Shown: piece by piece, positions 1-11,474 of the stretch
Position numbering within the stretch: the first letter of the stretch is position 1
How the letters are laid out: every line of letters begins with the position of its first letter
Assembly: GCA_004352715.1 (NCBI GenBank)
Contig: SCFE01000098.1
Span: forward strand, 628,100-692,099
Length of the DNA: 64,000 nucleotides
Source: Hofstenia miamia
Taxonomy: Eukaryota; Xenacoelomorpha; Acoela
Direction of reading: 5' to 3'
The notes under the pieces: model-generated
Database searches by the model: none
What the model was told of the DNA's origin: nothing
What the model saw: only the letters and a program-made list of their open reading frames with translations
Program-made: the position numbers and the translations under genes

Positions 1-1470
1 TATATAAGTTATTCTTATTTTGTCAACAACAACCAAACCCATTAATTTGCCACTATCCAATTAAGGAGAAATCTTTCGAAATATTTCCTTTATACATGGC
101 ATTGAAATATTTTCACGATTGCGTTAAATGAACTTTTGATGTCTTTTCCAAATTTTTCTATGTGACATATAATAGTGACAAATTTTATATCTTCACAGTC
201 TACTCATTTTGTCAAAAGTTTATAATATTTGAATACCTCGATACCTGGTTTCAAACATTTAAATATACAATGTTCGGATTATCTTGAATTTGAATTAATT
301 CTTTGTCAGTGGCATACATTTGAAATCTCTAACTTGATTGTCTGATATACTGTGAAATTAGTACAGATTAGCACTGTGTACTGGAAGATTTAGTAAATTT
401 TTGTTAATTGATATTGACTTCCTATTCATTAAAAAAACATCAACTAATATGAAATACTTATCACTCAATTAACTTCACCTTCTAAACCACTAATCTGGGC
501 TTAAGTTCTACAATAAATTGCAATCATCACGTAAAATAAACTAGTTATGCTTATTATGATGGTTAAAATTTGAATTGAAGCTGAGCCTGAATTCAGCGTT
601 TTAAATCGTATGGTATCATGTTTACGAACAACAATGACTCAAAACCGAAAGAGAAATTTAATGTTTCTTTGTGCAGAACGGGAATTAATCAAAACTTTAG
701 AAGCAAATCACCAGTTTTATGAAAATGTCATTGAATTGTATGCTAAAAAAGAAAGGAGAATTTTTTTTAAATATAAATAAACTCGTGTTTTGATTAAATT
801 ATATATATATATATATATATGCATACACATAGCTTACATAAATTAATATATTCAGTATGTAAAAACACGCATGGTATAAGTAAATACATATGCATCCATA
901 CATAGTAAATACCCATTCAATACGCTCACGCTACGCCGCTGTTGTCATGTATTGGGTTTCAAGTTTTTTAAATGAAAATCATTTAACTTTATGTACATAA
1001 ACAATATGTTTGCAGTGTTAAAACGATATAGAATCAAACGCATGAAATACTTTAATTATTGCAGCTAGATTTAATTAATCTATGACGTAGCAAACAATTT
1101 TAATACTCATGGACATGTCAATCCTTTTCCAAATAGTATATTTATTTGATGTTTGAATGTAATCTTTAAATCAAAAGTAACTTCTACATACTTAAATGTA
1201 CCAACTGTTTTAAGGCACTTGTTACTAGTATTGAGAATACCATGTTAAAACTTCCACATTTGATTCAATTCAATTCCACAGTTTTAACTGCAGGATCGAT
1301 CGTGTAATGGCAATGGAATTAGATAAAAGTTTGTGATTAGCATCTATATGTTGAACAAGAGTGATCCTATTATACTTCCCTCAAGAATTCCACTGCAAAT
1401 GTTCAACAAATTTGGAAGTGTTATTAAATTTAACATGCTAATGTTAAGTAACTATTGGGCTGTTAATTTT
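1..1470. other. No gene recognised
   Basis: AT-rich sequence without a convincing coding frame on either strand. It holds a short (TA)n microsatellite near 800-820. Nothing else can be supported. Confidence 0.5.
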
Positions 1471-2465
1471 TCATTAAAATTATTCCTATATACAAAAGTG
1501 GAGACAAACAATTGCCATCAAACTACCGCCCTATTGCCATCACCAATCCCTTCGCGAAATGTTTTGAAAAGCTACTTTGTGAACAAATAGTTGAGTATAT
1601 AGAAGACAATAATTTAATTTCAGACAATCAATTTGCATATAAGAAGTCATCTTCAAGTTCTCATTGTGTGTTGAGATTAACGGAGACCATAAGATCAAAC
1701 TTAAACTCTAACCTTTGTTCATGTATTGTCCTCCTTGACCTGAGCAAAGCCTTTGATAGCATCGACCACATGTTGTTAATGGAAAAGTTATTACACAAGA
1801 ATTTTAGCGCTGATGCTGTAAAATTGCTTGAGGATTTCGTTCAGAATAGATTACAAAGAGTTAAGTTAAATAATACTTTTTCGAATTATGAAACTACCTT
1901 GCGAGGAGTGCCCAAAGGGACTGTTTTAGGTCCGCTGTTATTTACTTTGTATATTGATGACATACAATCAGTTGTGAATAAATCTGAATTAATTTTGTAT
2001 GCTGATNATGCCTTTGTACTGTCACACTTGAACTATTGTTCATTTCTATTCATCAGTCTATCTACCCAACACAAAAGGAAGCTGACTGAAACAATCAATT
2101 GGGCGATTCGTACTATGTATAGTATCCCAAAACATAAATCAGTAAATTACATAATGAAACAATTAAACATTTTACCTCCATATGAAACTATAAAACTTCA
2201 ATCTTTAAATCTATTCCATAAATTCATGTTTGATCACAAATCAATTAAGTTTCTTGATAGATTCATTAACAAGACCAACAGAGGTAATAAAGCGGCATCA
2301 ATACTAAAAAATAGCACTAAATTCTGGGAAAGTTCCTTTAGCTTAAATATAATCAAATTGTGGAATGCCTTAGACAATGATATAAGATATCAACCTAAAT
2401 TAAAATTATTTAATAAAATACTGAAAGAGAATCTGAGAAATAACGTGTATTTGCAATGCCAGTGA
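1470..2465 (+). mobile_element. LINE (CR1/Jockey-like) reverse transcriptase remnant, 5'-truncated and internally deleted
   Basis: The frame reads into a non-LTR reverse transcriptase. It has KIIPIYKSGDK followed by NYRPIAITNPFAKCFEKLL (RT block 1), LLDLSKAFDSIDH (block with the first catalytic Asp), and RGVPKGTVLGPLLF (block 4). The catalytic YADD is cut after YAD by the single n at 2007. The reading frame then jumps straight to the C-terminal LSHLNYC region that in intact LINEs lies well over 100 residues later, so the thumb region is missing. The C-terminal part (to the stop at 2463) matches the one in the LINE at 60.4-61.9 kb in layout. This is a dead copy. The deletion may be real or may be an assembly join at the n. 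Confidence 0.85.
2007..2007. other. Single-n scaffold join
   Basis: An isolated lower-case n sits inside the YADD codons of the LINE, exactly where the reverse transcriptase loses its thumb. Other isolated n bases here join duplicated sequence, so this is likely a contig join rather than a simple ambiguous base. Confidence 0.5.
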
Positions 2466-2559
2466 TCTTATAAATTACATTAGATTCACCCATTTTTATT
2501 TGACAATTTGTTTTTATTTTATTTTATTCATAATTATTCTGAATAGAATTGTTTCGAAT

Positions 2560-2870
2560 TAATAGGGTCAAGGGCTTTGAATAGATCTAAGCAGGCATCA
2601 GTTGTTGGGAAATATTGGTTTTTGAAAAGCCTTTCGAAAATTTTACGTATTGGTGACCTTATTGATATCAGCCTATGACAAGATGTTGGTCATTAATATC
2701 GAACATTCAGCTTTATGCATTCATTAAATATAGAAGTCAATATTTCAGCAAATAAATTTGATGAAGCCTTCATTATAAGTGAAGGAATAATAGATATATT
2801 AGAATTTTTAATTTCATTACTTCTAGAATAGGGAAATTTGTTGAGATGTAGATGGTACCATTCGAATCTT
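2560..2870 (-). mobile_element. LINE reverse transcriptase fragment, degenerate
   Basis: Read on the minus strand, one frame gives IIPSLIMKASSNLFAEIL, then IFNECIKLNV, and after two stops RLISIRSPIRKIFERLFKN and DACLDLFKALDP. These correspond to the region before RT block 1, block 1 itself, and the block holding the first catalytic Asp (LDLSKAFD in intact copies). Stops and a deletion between the blocks make it a dead fragment. It lies tail-to-tail with the plus-strand LINE just upstream. Confidence 0.65.
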
Positions 2871-3383
2871 TAAGCTTGTCAATAGCAGTAAACGTATAGT
2901 TCCATTATTATATTTACGACATCATATGAATGAATTTTCACGTAGATTTTAGATCAGTCACATTTTTTACATTCACGCAATGTTTGACATGTTACGACTT
3001 ATTAGGTACTTGACGCGTTTAGTATGAAATGAATGCGCATTTGCGACTAAATTTAATGTGTCCTGCCTTTTCAAAACAAAACATTTCATTTCAGTGTTTC
3101 ATAACGCTGCGCTTGCAAAACAGCTCTTTTCATTTGCTATTGTCAAAACATAATGTGTATGTTTAGTAAATGGCACTAGAATGTCATCCCCTGACTTGTC
3201 TTTTAAGAGTGAAGTTTTGACGTTTAATTTGTGTTCATTAGATTAATCTCAGTTTTTGATTCAAGTTAGCTATTAAAGCCATTCTTATTTTCAATTTTCA
3301 AGCTTTTGTTCTTTCAGAAACAGCGGCTATGTTTTGCAAATGTATCCATAATCCATATCAAGACATGATACACGTTTATGCTA

Positions 3384-4115
3384 TGGTACTTTTGCGTTAT
3401 CTCCCCCAACCTCCCACTCCCCACTCCCACTCCCCACTCAAACACTCGAATACTAATATAAATTTAACAGGGCCTCAAATATATTTTAACAAGGTAGGCT
3501 GAGCCCCTGAGCACACCTCGAGTACACCCCTGCCTTAACCCTAAGCTAAACCAAATTACATCTTAGTCCTAACAAAACCATACCCCAAACAATATGTAGA
3601 AGGAATATGCCAATTTATTATTAATACGAGTAATTTTCAATATGATTATAAAATAATTATAATATACTACTATTAATATGCTAATTAGTGGTTCAACCAC
3701 GCGGCCTTTGTTTGTTTACAAAATAATTATAGGATTTGGCAATGTTTTTTCAATCAACACAGTGACTTTTTCCTCAAATCTTTATACATATTTACTTTCT
3801 TTCAAAACCTTTTTAAAAGGCTTTGCTTTATTTACATAATTCAAAATGACTATGTTTTTATTGAGTAGGCTCTGTCATGATGAAGAATATAGTATAATGT
3901 TAGTTTTATGGTTTAGGGTGAGATTAGAGCTAGTGTAGAAATTAACTTAAGATTGCGGTTATATTTTGGGTTAGGGTTAAGGATATGGTTAGAGTTAGGG
4001 TTATGGCATGGAATAGGGTTTGAGTTAGGTTTAGGATTAAGGTTAAAATTTTTATGTTGATGAACTAGCTTATTTTTGCAAAAAATTGAGTGGGGGAGAT
4101 AACGAAAAAGTACCA
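3384..4115. mobile_element. Fold-back / MITE-like element with 25-bp terminal inverted repeats and telomere-like arms
   Basis: The ends 3384-3408 and 4091-4115 are inverted copies, 24 of 25 positions matching; each starts TGGTACTTTT and runs on to CGTTATCTCCCCCA. Inside the left end is a CCCACTCCCCACTC tract (about 3411-3440) and then CCTTAACCCTAAGCTAAACC (3533-3552). Inside the right end is a run of degenerate TTAGGG-like units (about 3905-4055), for example GGGTTAGGGTTAAGG near 3968. No ORF is present, so it would be non-autonomous. No clean target-site duplication is visible. Confidence 0.7.
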
Positions 4116-7100
4116 GTTATTGTTATAAATCACAGATGTTTGAGCTAGTAACGTTGGACGAGTGATTCAATTAGAAATAGTTACCAGGAAAATGGTCCAT
4201 GTTTGTGAAGTGATCCTACGAGCAAACTGACTTGTAGATGAGTTAATGAGATTTCTCAGATTTGAGTTTGGGAAATTTGCTCGAACATTTTAGAATTTCT
4301 ACTTGTTTACTGAAGTTTATGCTCAACTAAATACTCAATAATCAAATTTATTAAATTATGAAGACAATAATTTTTTCTAATAATCAAAAATTGAAGTTTA
4401 GAAAATCTTGGTTTTGTAGTTGATTAATAAGAATTTATATGACTTAGCACAAAATCAACCTCTTATCAAATTTGTTTCTCCAACAAAAGTTAGCAAGGCA
4501 ACAACCGATTTAAGTAAAAGTTTCTTTTCTTATGTATTCTGATTTAAAAAGCAATAGCCGAGACAAACATTTACTGGCAACTTTGTATTTCTTTTGTTAT
4601 AAGTCAATTTCTTATTTTAAAATATCAAATCTCGAAAAACGTCATCGTTGTCAATGAACATAAAATTATATTGCTAAGCATAAGTTTGTAAATGAAATAA
4701 CAACGTCTTTGAATTTTCTTTCTCTAATCTATTTAATCCAATATATATTTTATCTATCTAATCCAATATATATTTTATAAGGTCACTAACGGCAAGGGTT
4801 CCTCTAAATCATTCTAGACAATTATATCCAATTTAGTGATAAGTGCAAAACGATGTTTAGTAATGTAATTCTACACGGAATATATTTGCATTTGGCAGAC
4901 TGGTCTAGGCAGTGGCATCTGCAAAGAACTTAATTAGAATAATAAAATAATTTATTGTGTGTACAAATGTTATAAATGCCTATTTATGCAAAACCACAAC
5001 TGGTGGAGGAGACCAGATTCTAACGCAGCGCGTCCATAACAACACAGGCAACTACCTTGCACCTACTCGTGCTGTTTACCATCTGCATGGCACAGCATCA
5101 AAGCTGGGGGTAGGGGGTTAAGCTCCCCCAACCCCCCTCAGTTTTTTTGCAAAGAAAGTTTTTTTATGTGATGCATCATGGCCAACTTAAGTTGGCCATT
5201 GATGCATTAATATTCTATCCATATATTTTAATTGTGTCATCCTTTTTAATACATTGTGAAACTAATTGTTGCAATATTATTGTTATAACTACAGTACTTT
5301 TCAACAATACTTATAGATTATTTTATTAGTAATTCAGAAATAAGATTTTACAACAAAAATTTTCAAAAATTTCATATATCAATGCCTACAATAAATAAGC
5401 ACGCTTCAATTCAATTATTCTTTTTTAACCCGCAAACTGAAGTTTTCAGTTATTCAGCATAAGTGGAAAATGCCAATTAAAAGTGAAAATTTACTCCCAA
5501 AGTTTAAATGTTAAACAACATAACTTTTGCTAGAACAGAACTTTTGCTATTATCTCAACAAAAATGTACTGCATTGTCTCAGATTTGAAGAATGTGATTA
5601 GCAATTCAGTATATTTTAGCAAGAACAAATTTTTCATTTTTTTAAATGGGCAATATTTCGATTCACGGTGACTGTTGCAGAATTTTATTCGAAAACTAAT
5701 TGGAAAATGTCAATAAATATTACCGATTTTTCTATATCGCAAGATGATCAAATCACATTTCTGGGTTAGGATTTGCATTTGTCTCTAAAATGGGACTTGC
5801 TCGTCATGTTCGGAATCACTTAGCAACATCCAGAGGCCTCCACATACACATACTAAAAACTTAAAGTCGAACTAAAATATTTTTGCAAAACTAATTTTTC
5901 ACTTTATTGAAATGGGCAACATTTTTACTGATGGCAACTGTTGCAGAATTTTATAAATGAGAACATTTACAAATATACACTTGCTGAATTGGTATTGTCA
6001 ATACGTATATTCTACGCGTAAATTTTGTATAATTAAGCTCTCAAAATTACGAAAGGAATGCAGCAAACAGAATCATTGCACCAGATTGCGCACTGAAAAT
6101 TGCTTTTGCAAGAAATCGTTTTTCAAAAAACTTGGCTTGCGTACAGAAGAAAACCTATTCTTGTTTGGATTTTTTAAGGCATATTTTATACATTATTTAA
6201 TTGAATTTAAGACGTGTTGCAAATAGTTTGAACAATGAAATATATGTAAATTCGAAAATTGTGCTAGTTTAGAAAATCATTAATGAATAAAAATTTTACC
6301 CGCAAAGCCATAACATTTTTCAAGCGTCATTCAGTGACTATCCTTAAACAACTTGTTGTCTCTTTAAAAGAACAAACCGTTTTGCCTCATGTTCAAACAA
6401 TTTTCTTCAAAGCTATTAGGAAACATGCAAATTTACATAAATTGTGAATGTTTACATAAATTTGTATTGCAGTACCTACACATTTTCAAACGTATTCTTC
6501 TCCTAGCCTATTAGGAAATTTGCAAATTCTTAGTAAATATGCTTGTGAAAAATTGTACAAAATTTCATTGCAGAACATGATGTACTTGAAAAATTAACCA
6601 TTTTTTGATGAAAATTCCGATTCTTGAATTTTATTCAAATTATTCCCATAATTAAGGCTCCTGTAATCATGATTTCTAGGTCCAATGGGGTTATCAGCTA
6701 ACCTCAAATATTTTTTTTCACAGATAGGCCCTACGAAAAAGCGCGTTTGAAAAGTCAGAGCTCAAGGTTTCCAAAAAATCAGAGTTTCAGAGTAAAATTG
6801 AAAATTGATTCACTTCTCTATTGTGTTGTTTTTCAGTTGTTTGCGCATGAAATATTTTTTAATAAATCATTGTAAATTAAGTGAAAATTTACTCTTATAC
6901 ACTTAGGTGTTCTTTTAAAAGGAAAATAGTTTTTACAAATTTTCAAAGAATTTTAGTCAAACTTTATGGGAGATTTGGAAATCGTGAGCCATCGAAACAT
7001 CAATTGACGAATGTGCTCGAAGGTAGTGTTAAAACTTTGTACTAAAGCGTATAGCTTTAGCTGAAGTACTTGAAAATTCAGATTTTTCAAAAAAGTTAAA

Positions 7101-7270
7101 TGCACTTCATGTAATTCTAAGGCTTAGATCTCATGTAGACAACACCAAAGCTGAACAATTTTTATATAATCAGAGAGACCTCCCAAGCACTTTGAAGTGT
7201 GCTATTTGCAAAGTGAGAAGTAGCGACGTTTGAGCATTCGCGCAAAGGCACGTCTTAATATGAAACTGTG
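4116..7270. other. Non-coding stretch with diverged internal repeats
   Basis: No supported gene. Two diverged copies of a roughly 90-bp unit lie at about 5610-5700 and 5875-5965; both contain a variant of AAATGGGCAA followed by CTGTTGCAGAATTTTAT. Another pair of related phrases around 6410-6540 contains CTATTAGGAAA. These look like remnants of an unidentified dispersed repeat. Confidence 0.4.
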
Positions 7271-7406
7271 ATCGATCGTGCTTTTAAAAAGTAAAATGAA
7301 AGAGGAGCCAGAGGCGCACCCAGAGGGGGGAACTGGGGGAACGTCCCCTTCGCCCCCTCAACAGAGCAGAGATGCTTCCATTCCTCATGAAATGTTTGCC
7401 TATAAC

Positions 7407-7685
7407 CAGTGGCGTATGCAAGCTGTGGAATGTCCTTCAGTGAGTTTTTCAAAATTGCCTTTAACTGGTTAAACAAAAAAATTTTCGTTAAAAAATATTA
7501 AGAAAGTCCAAATTTAGGTAGTAAAATGCATTTCTTAGTGTCGAATTCATCAATATTTCCAAAGAATTTTAGGGGCTTGCCCCACTTTTTGTTACTTACG
7601 GCGGAGATATTCCACCGTTGGAAANCACTTTTGGTTACTCACGGCGGAGATATTCCACAGTTGGAAAACCCTGCGTACGCCCCTA
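7407..7685. mobile_element. hAT-like MITE with perfect 8-bp target-site duplication
   Basis: The left end reads CAGTGGCGTATGCAAG and the right end, read inward on the other strand, TAGGGGCGTACGCAGG. The element is flanked on both sides by CCTATAAC (7399-7406 and 7686-7693), a perfect 8-bp duplication typical of hAT transposition. The CAGTGGCGTA-type tip is also typical of hAT elements. The interior carries a duplicated 42-bp unit split by the single n at 7625, so true length is uncertain. No transposase is encoded. Confidence 0.8.
7583..7668. repeat. Diverged 42-bp duplication across a single-n join
   Basis: 7583-7624 and 7626-7668 are near copies; both contain ACGGCGGAGATATTCCAC and end in GTTGGAAA. 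The n at 7625 sits exactly between them. Either a real short tandem repeat that broke the assembly, or two contig ends from different alleles placed side by side. Confidence 0.7.
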
Positions 7686-7693
7686 CCTATAAC

Positions 7694-9699
7694 AATCATA
7701 GTACATAATATGTAATTAACTATTGGTTCTATTCTTTTTTTTGCAAGGGTAGACAATATTAAATTATTGCAATAATTGCAAATTAATTAACCTATTGAAT
7801 ACTTTAAAAAATCAATTGCCAGTTATTTAAGATTCACTTAAATTTTGCTGAAATATGTAATCAATTCCCGATCCCAGAAATATTATCATCCTGCTAGTAA
7901 ATTTATATAGCATTGGCTGTGGAATGTACTGCACAATTTTATGACCCAAAAATATATTATGCTTCCATCACCTAATTCACCATTTTGTGCATATTGAAGA
8001 CTTAGCATTAACCTTATTTCGCACCATTGTGATATTCTGTCGGACACCTCATCTTTTCATGTCAAACCTAAAGAAATTAAACTATGATCACCGCATTTAT
8101 ATATAGTATGTATGGCAGAACCAAATTTTCCATTAGCGATTATGATTAGAGGCAATATCTAACTTTTGATTTTGTTGAACAATTTCTTCTTAGTGCTAAC
8201 AGATGTATGAAACACAAATGTAACCCTTTTTGTTATCTCACAATTACGATTTTTCTTTGAAAAAATTTTTATGTGTTATATATATTGATTTTTATTAATA
8301 CGAAACTAGTTAACTTACTATGATTTTTGATCTAATATTTTCATTCTAATTATTGCCAAAATTTGGCAATAATCTATTGTCTGAAACGCAAAAATTGATT
8401 AATTTACTAAACTAGAAAAATCTGTTTGTAGAGCTCCATTAAAAATTGCCTACTCCTGCGTGTCTAATTTATGACGAGGGGCAATTTAATGTGCTACTTA
8501 AGTAAAACTCAGAATGAGAAATATAGCCATTTTGAATGAAATGTTTATGAAGTTATAGAATACTGGGGTGAAAATAATTTGAATACGCTTTTTGTATGCT
8601 TGTAGTGAAATATTGTGTGTAGCAGTGCTAATAATAATTCAAATTATGGCAAGTTGTAAAACGTAAATAAAGGTATTTTGTGTCACCTTAATACGAAATG
8701 ATCCCCAATCCTGTGCATTCTTCTGTTATCAGGAGTTGAAGTCAGAGATAGACTTGCGCTAGTCTGGGGTTGGACTAAGCAATAGAAAAAGAGAGGAGCG
8801 TCCTTATTCTATGGTTCCTTCTTATTTTGTATAGGTTTATTAGTTCGTGAACTCAGAGCATTTGAATATTTTTCAAGGAAACATAATAAATTAGGAAATT
8901 CCGAAGCTGTTTAACGTCAATGACATTTAGTTCTTTACGTGTGTTCACATAAAAAAAATTGCAAACCTCTAGTCCCCTTGATTTTAAGGGGTTTGATGCC
9001 ACTGTGTCTAAGGAATGAGTGCAGTATCGAAAAAAAAATTTGTAAGAAAATTCATAAGGGATTATTACTTCAATAATTTATATTAGGAACAGAGACCCTA
9101 TGTTGTACATATTATCTATGAATGCGCTCTATGTAGTTACGTCAATTACTACTAAGTGTATTGTTGATGTTTTGGGTTTTATTTTAGTTTCTAGATTTAA
9201 GATATGTGCAATAAATTTTTTGGCAAGTATTCTGATATTGGTTATAGTTCTATATGATATTGGACATTCAATAGTTTGTTGCGATAGATTTAATCAAATA
9301 AATTAAAATAGTAGAATAATGGAGGCTTGCTTTAATTTAGTAATTGTTTTACAGACTATAACAAATTTGACCGCCTAGCTGTCCGGTTTCCAACTTCGGT
9401 GGAAAACCTTAGCAGAATTCAGTTCTGTGACAAGAACTAATTTATTTAATTCTATTAACAGTTCGTCGTTGTTTGAGTGCATTTGGCACCCAGAAGGACT
9501 TAGGCTTCTATAAAACGAGGCCCTTTTAAGTTTTTCTGTCAAAACTTTTTTACTTTTTAAAATAGTCGAAGAGATTATTATTATATAGAAATGAAAATTT
9601 TCGAATAAATATATTTGGAAGGTATTAATGTTCATATATTTCCACAGTTTTTTTATAATAGTAACACTGAAAATTTGATGAGTATCTGACTTATCAATT
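7694..9699. other. No gene recognised
   Basis: AT-rich sequence. Short ORFs on both strands, including a hydrophobic 68-codon one at 9100-9306, have no recognisable domain and I do not call them genes. Confidence 0.4.
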
Positions 9700-9707
9700 T
9701 TACATAT

Positions 9708-9800
9708 CAGTGGCGTAGTTACAACGAGGGAGGGGCAAGTTTGCAATAGTTTTTTATATTTTTCCTGTTTCCAACATTTCTTGGGCAGGTTACGCCTCTG
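9708..9800. mobile_element. 93-bp hAT-like MITE
   Basis: The ends are CAGTGGCGTAGTTAC on the left and, read inward on the other strand, CAGAGGCGTAAC on the right. The flanking octamers TTACATAT and TTCTATAT agree at 6 of 8 positions, consistent with an old 8-bp target-site duplication. The tip resembles that of the element at 7407-7685, suggesting related families. Confidence 0.6.
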
Positions 9801-9808
9801 TTCTATAT

Positions 9809-10687
9809 TATCGTGTGAAATGTATAGAATAATATTTCTGTGATATTTCTTGTGAATGCATTACAGATTTGGTACAATTCTGAGCTGTGGATGCAATAAT
9901 TCATTCATGCGTATGAACTTTTATCACATGATTGTCTAATGAATTGCTAATATGTCTTAAGCTGCTCTTTTTTGAGGATCCTGACAATCATTAAGACTCA
10001 CATTGTGTATTCAAATGAGAATAATATCTTACAAGGATTGCATACTTCATTCAACAAAACTATACGCTTTCGTTTCTGCTATTCAGCATCAAGTCTGCAA
10101 TTGAAAGACTTGATATTCTAATCCTATAAGGCATTATTTGAATTCCAGCACATAGTTCATTAGAAGGAAGATACTTCATGTTTTCTCGAGGGTAGGTAGA
10201 AAGATAAAAATTTAATGCTGCCGTTACAGTAAATTTGTGTGAGAATTACATGAAAAATACTAACAATTTGTAAAAACTGTTCTTTAGTAGAATGACTTCG
10301 TTTCTACAGCACTATATATTCAAACCTAATTTGATGCAATGAATTTTTTGGCGTTTGAAATACAATGCAGCATGTGAATATGTTTAGAATAACCCCATAC
10401 TTCATTCTTGAAAATTCGAACTTCATTGTATAGCGCTAAAATAGAAAATCCTTTAGGTAAAAATCACTCCAATCTTCTTTCACCCAATAAAAAACTAACT
10501 GCTAATCACGCAATTGCTAATTATATTGATCAACTAGTTTGTTGATGAAAGTTTGTAATTCTATACGCTTCTTTTCCAATGCCAGTATGCATCTAAGTAG
10601 ATTGTAACTAAATGTTAAGTACAATTCAAATATGCATTTTAAGTTGTGAATGTGCTATCTAAACTATCAATTGTTCAGTAATTAATC
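9809..10687. other. No gene recognised; possible upstream region of the 10741 ORF
   Basis: AT-rich sequence without coding signal. It would hold the promoter and any 5' untranslated exon of the ORF starting at 10741, but I cannot point to a specific element. Confidence 0.3.
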
Positions 10688-10740
10688 TTGTCGCGGTATT
10701 ACAATACCTACAACAGATATGCCAATTTCAGTTTGCTATT

Positions 10741-11472
10741 ATGCGTGTCTACTCGTGTTTCTTTATTCTGCTCACTTATATATTACCTGCATCATTTGGA
10801 CTTAGAAATTGCACTTTTAAATCAAATTACTGCTCTTTTGTTAAGACAGTTTACACTGAACACAGTGTACATAATCCACAAGCACCTGAAAGAATTCAGT
10901 GTTTTCTTCTACCCAGAAAAGAAAACGTGTTAAATAATTTGTTATTAGTCATTTCTCCGCCACTCTCTATAATAAGTCAAAAGAAACTCGTAGGATATGA
11001 AGTGTTAGTTGCCATGCGGAGATTGGTTTCTCCTCAGTCCTATATTGCGTTGGGATTTAAGAATGTAGCAATTGATGAAGACATCTGTTTGATAATTGAG
11101 GACCTTCCTATTACTTCAGAAGACTATTTCCAACTCACAATCACTTCATTAAAGAAGCCTTTAATCGGCACAATTAACAGTCATTTATCCATTGATTCAG
11201 ATCACTGTGAATTTATATGCTCGTCAGAAAATATTTCGTCGACATTAAAATCATGTTTAAATTCCACCCTCCCTGTAAATCCAGAAATTCCTCAAACATC
11301 GATCTTCTTCGAGATGCTTCCCATAATTTTCTGTATGGTAATTATTTTATTAATAGTCGTTGTTGTTATTTGTTTCAGAAAAAAAATCCTTCGATTACAA
11401 AAATATAGAAATCCTGATAAACTAATTGTTGATTTCAACTTGGATGCCAACACAATTTCAGAGCTACAATGA
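10741..11472 (+). CDS. Predicted single-pass (type I) membrane protein, orphan
   Basis: An uninterrupted 243-residue ORF, unusual in this AT-rich, TE-decayed stretch. Residues 1-20 form a classical signal peptide (a hydrophobic run ending in ASFG). An ectodomain of about 170 residues follows with seven cysteines (24, 31, 54, 116, 156, 160, 172) and potential N-glycosylation sites at 23-25 (NCT), 164-166 (NIS) and 174-176 (NST). A strong membrane span lies at about 192-212, followed by a basic stop-transfer RKK and a short cytoplasmic tail of about 31 residues. I recognise no domain. A possible splice acceptor (TTTCAG) ends at 10731, ten bases before the ATG, so a non-coding 5' exon is possible. 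An AATAAA lies at 11643. A small cell-surface receptor or adhesion protein is a guess only. It could also be the last exon of a longer gene. Confidence 0.6.
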   Translation: MRVYSCFFILLTYILPASFGLRNCTFKSNYCSFVKTVYTEHSVHNPQAPERIQCFLLPRKENVLNNLLLVISPPLSIISQKKLVGYEVLVAMRRLVSPQSYIALGFKNVAIDEDICLIIEDLPITSEDYFQLTITSLKKPLIGTINSHLSIDSDHCEFICSSENISSTLKSCLNSTLPVNPEIPQTSIFFEMLPIIFCMVIILLIVVVVICFRKKILRLQKYRNPDKLIVDFNLDANTISELQ

Positions 11473-11474
11473 AA

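Noticed and set aside
5957-6226. 89-codon plus-strand ORF with several Cys
   Set aside because: No recognisable pattern; lies in a diverged non-coding repeat region.
7311-7398. CAGAGGCGCACCCAGAGGGG at 7311 as the left end of another transposon
   Set aside because: No opposite end or target-site duplication found; possibly a truncated element.
9375-9746. 123-codon minus-strand ORF
   Set aside because: No domain or signal, AT-biased composition, and its start lies inside a MITE.
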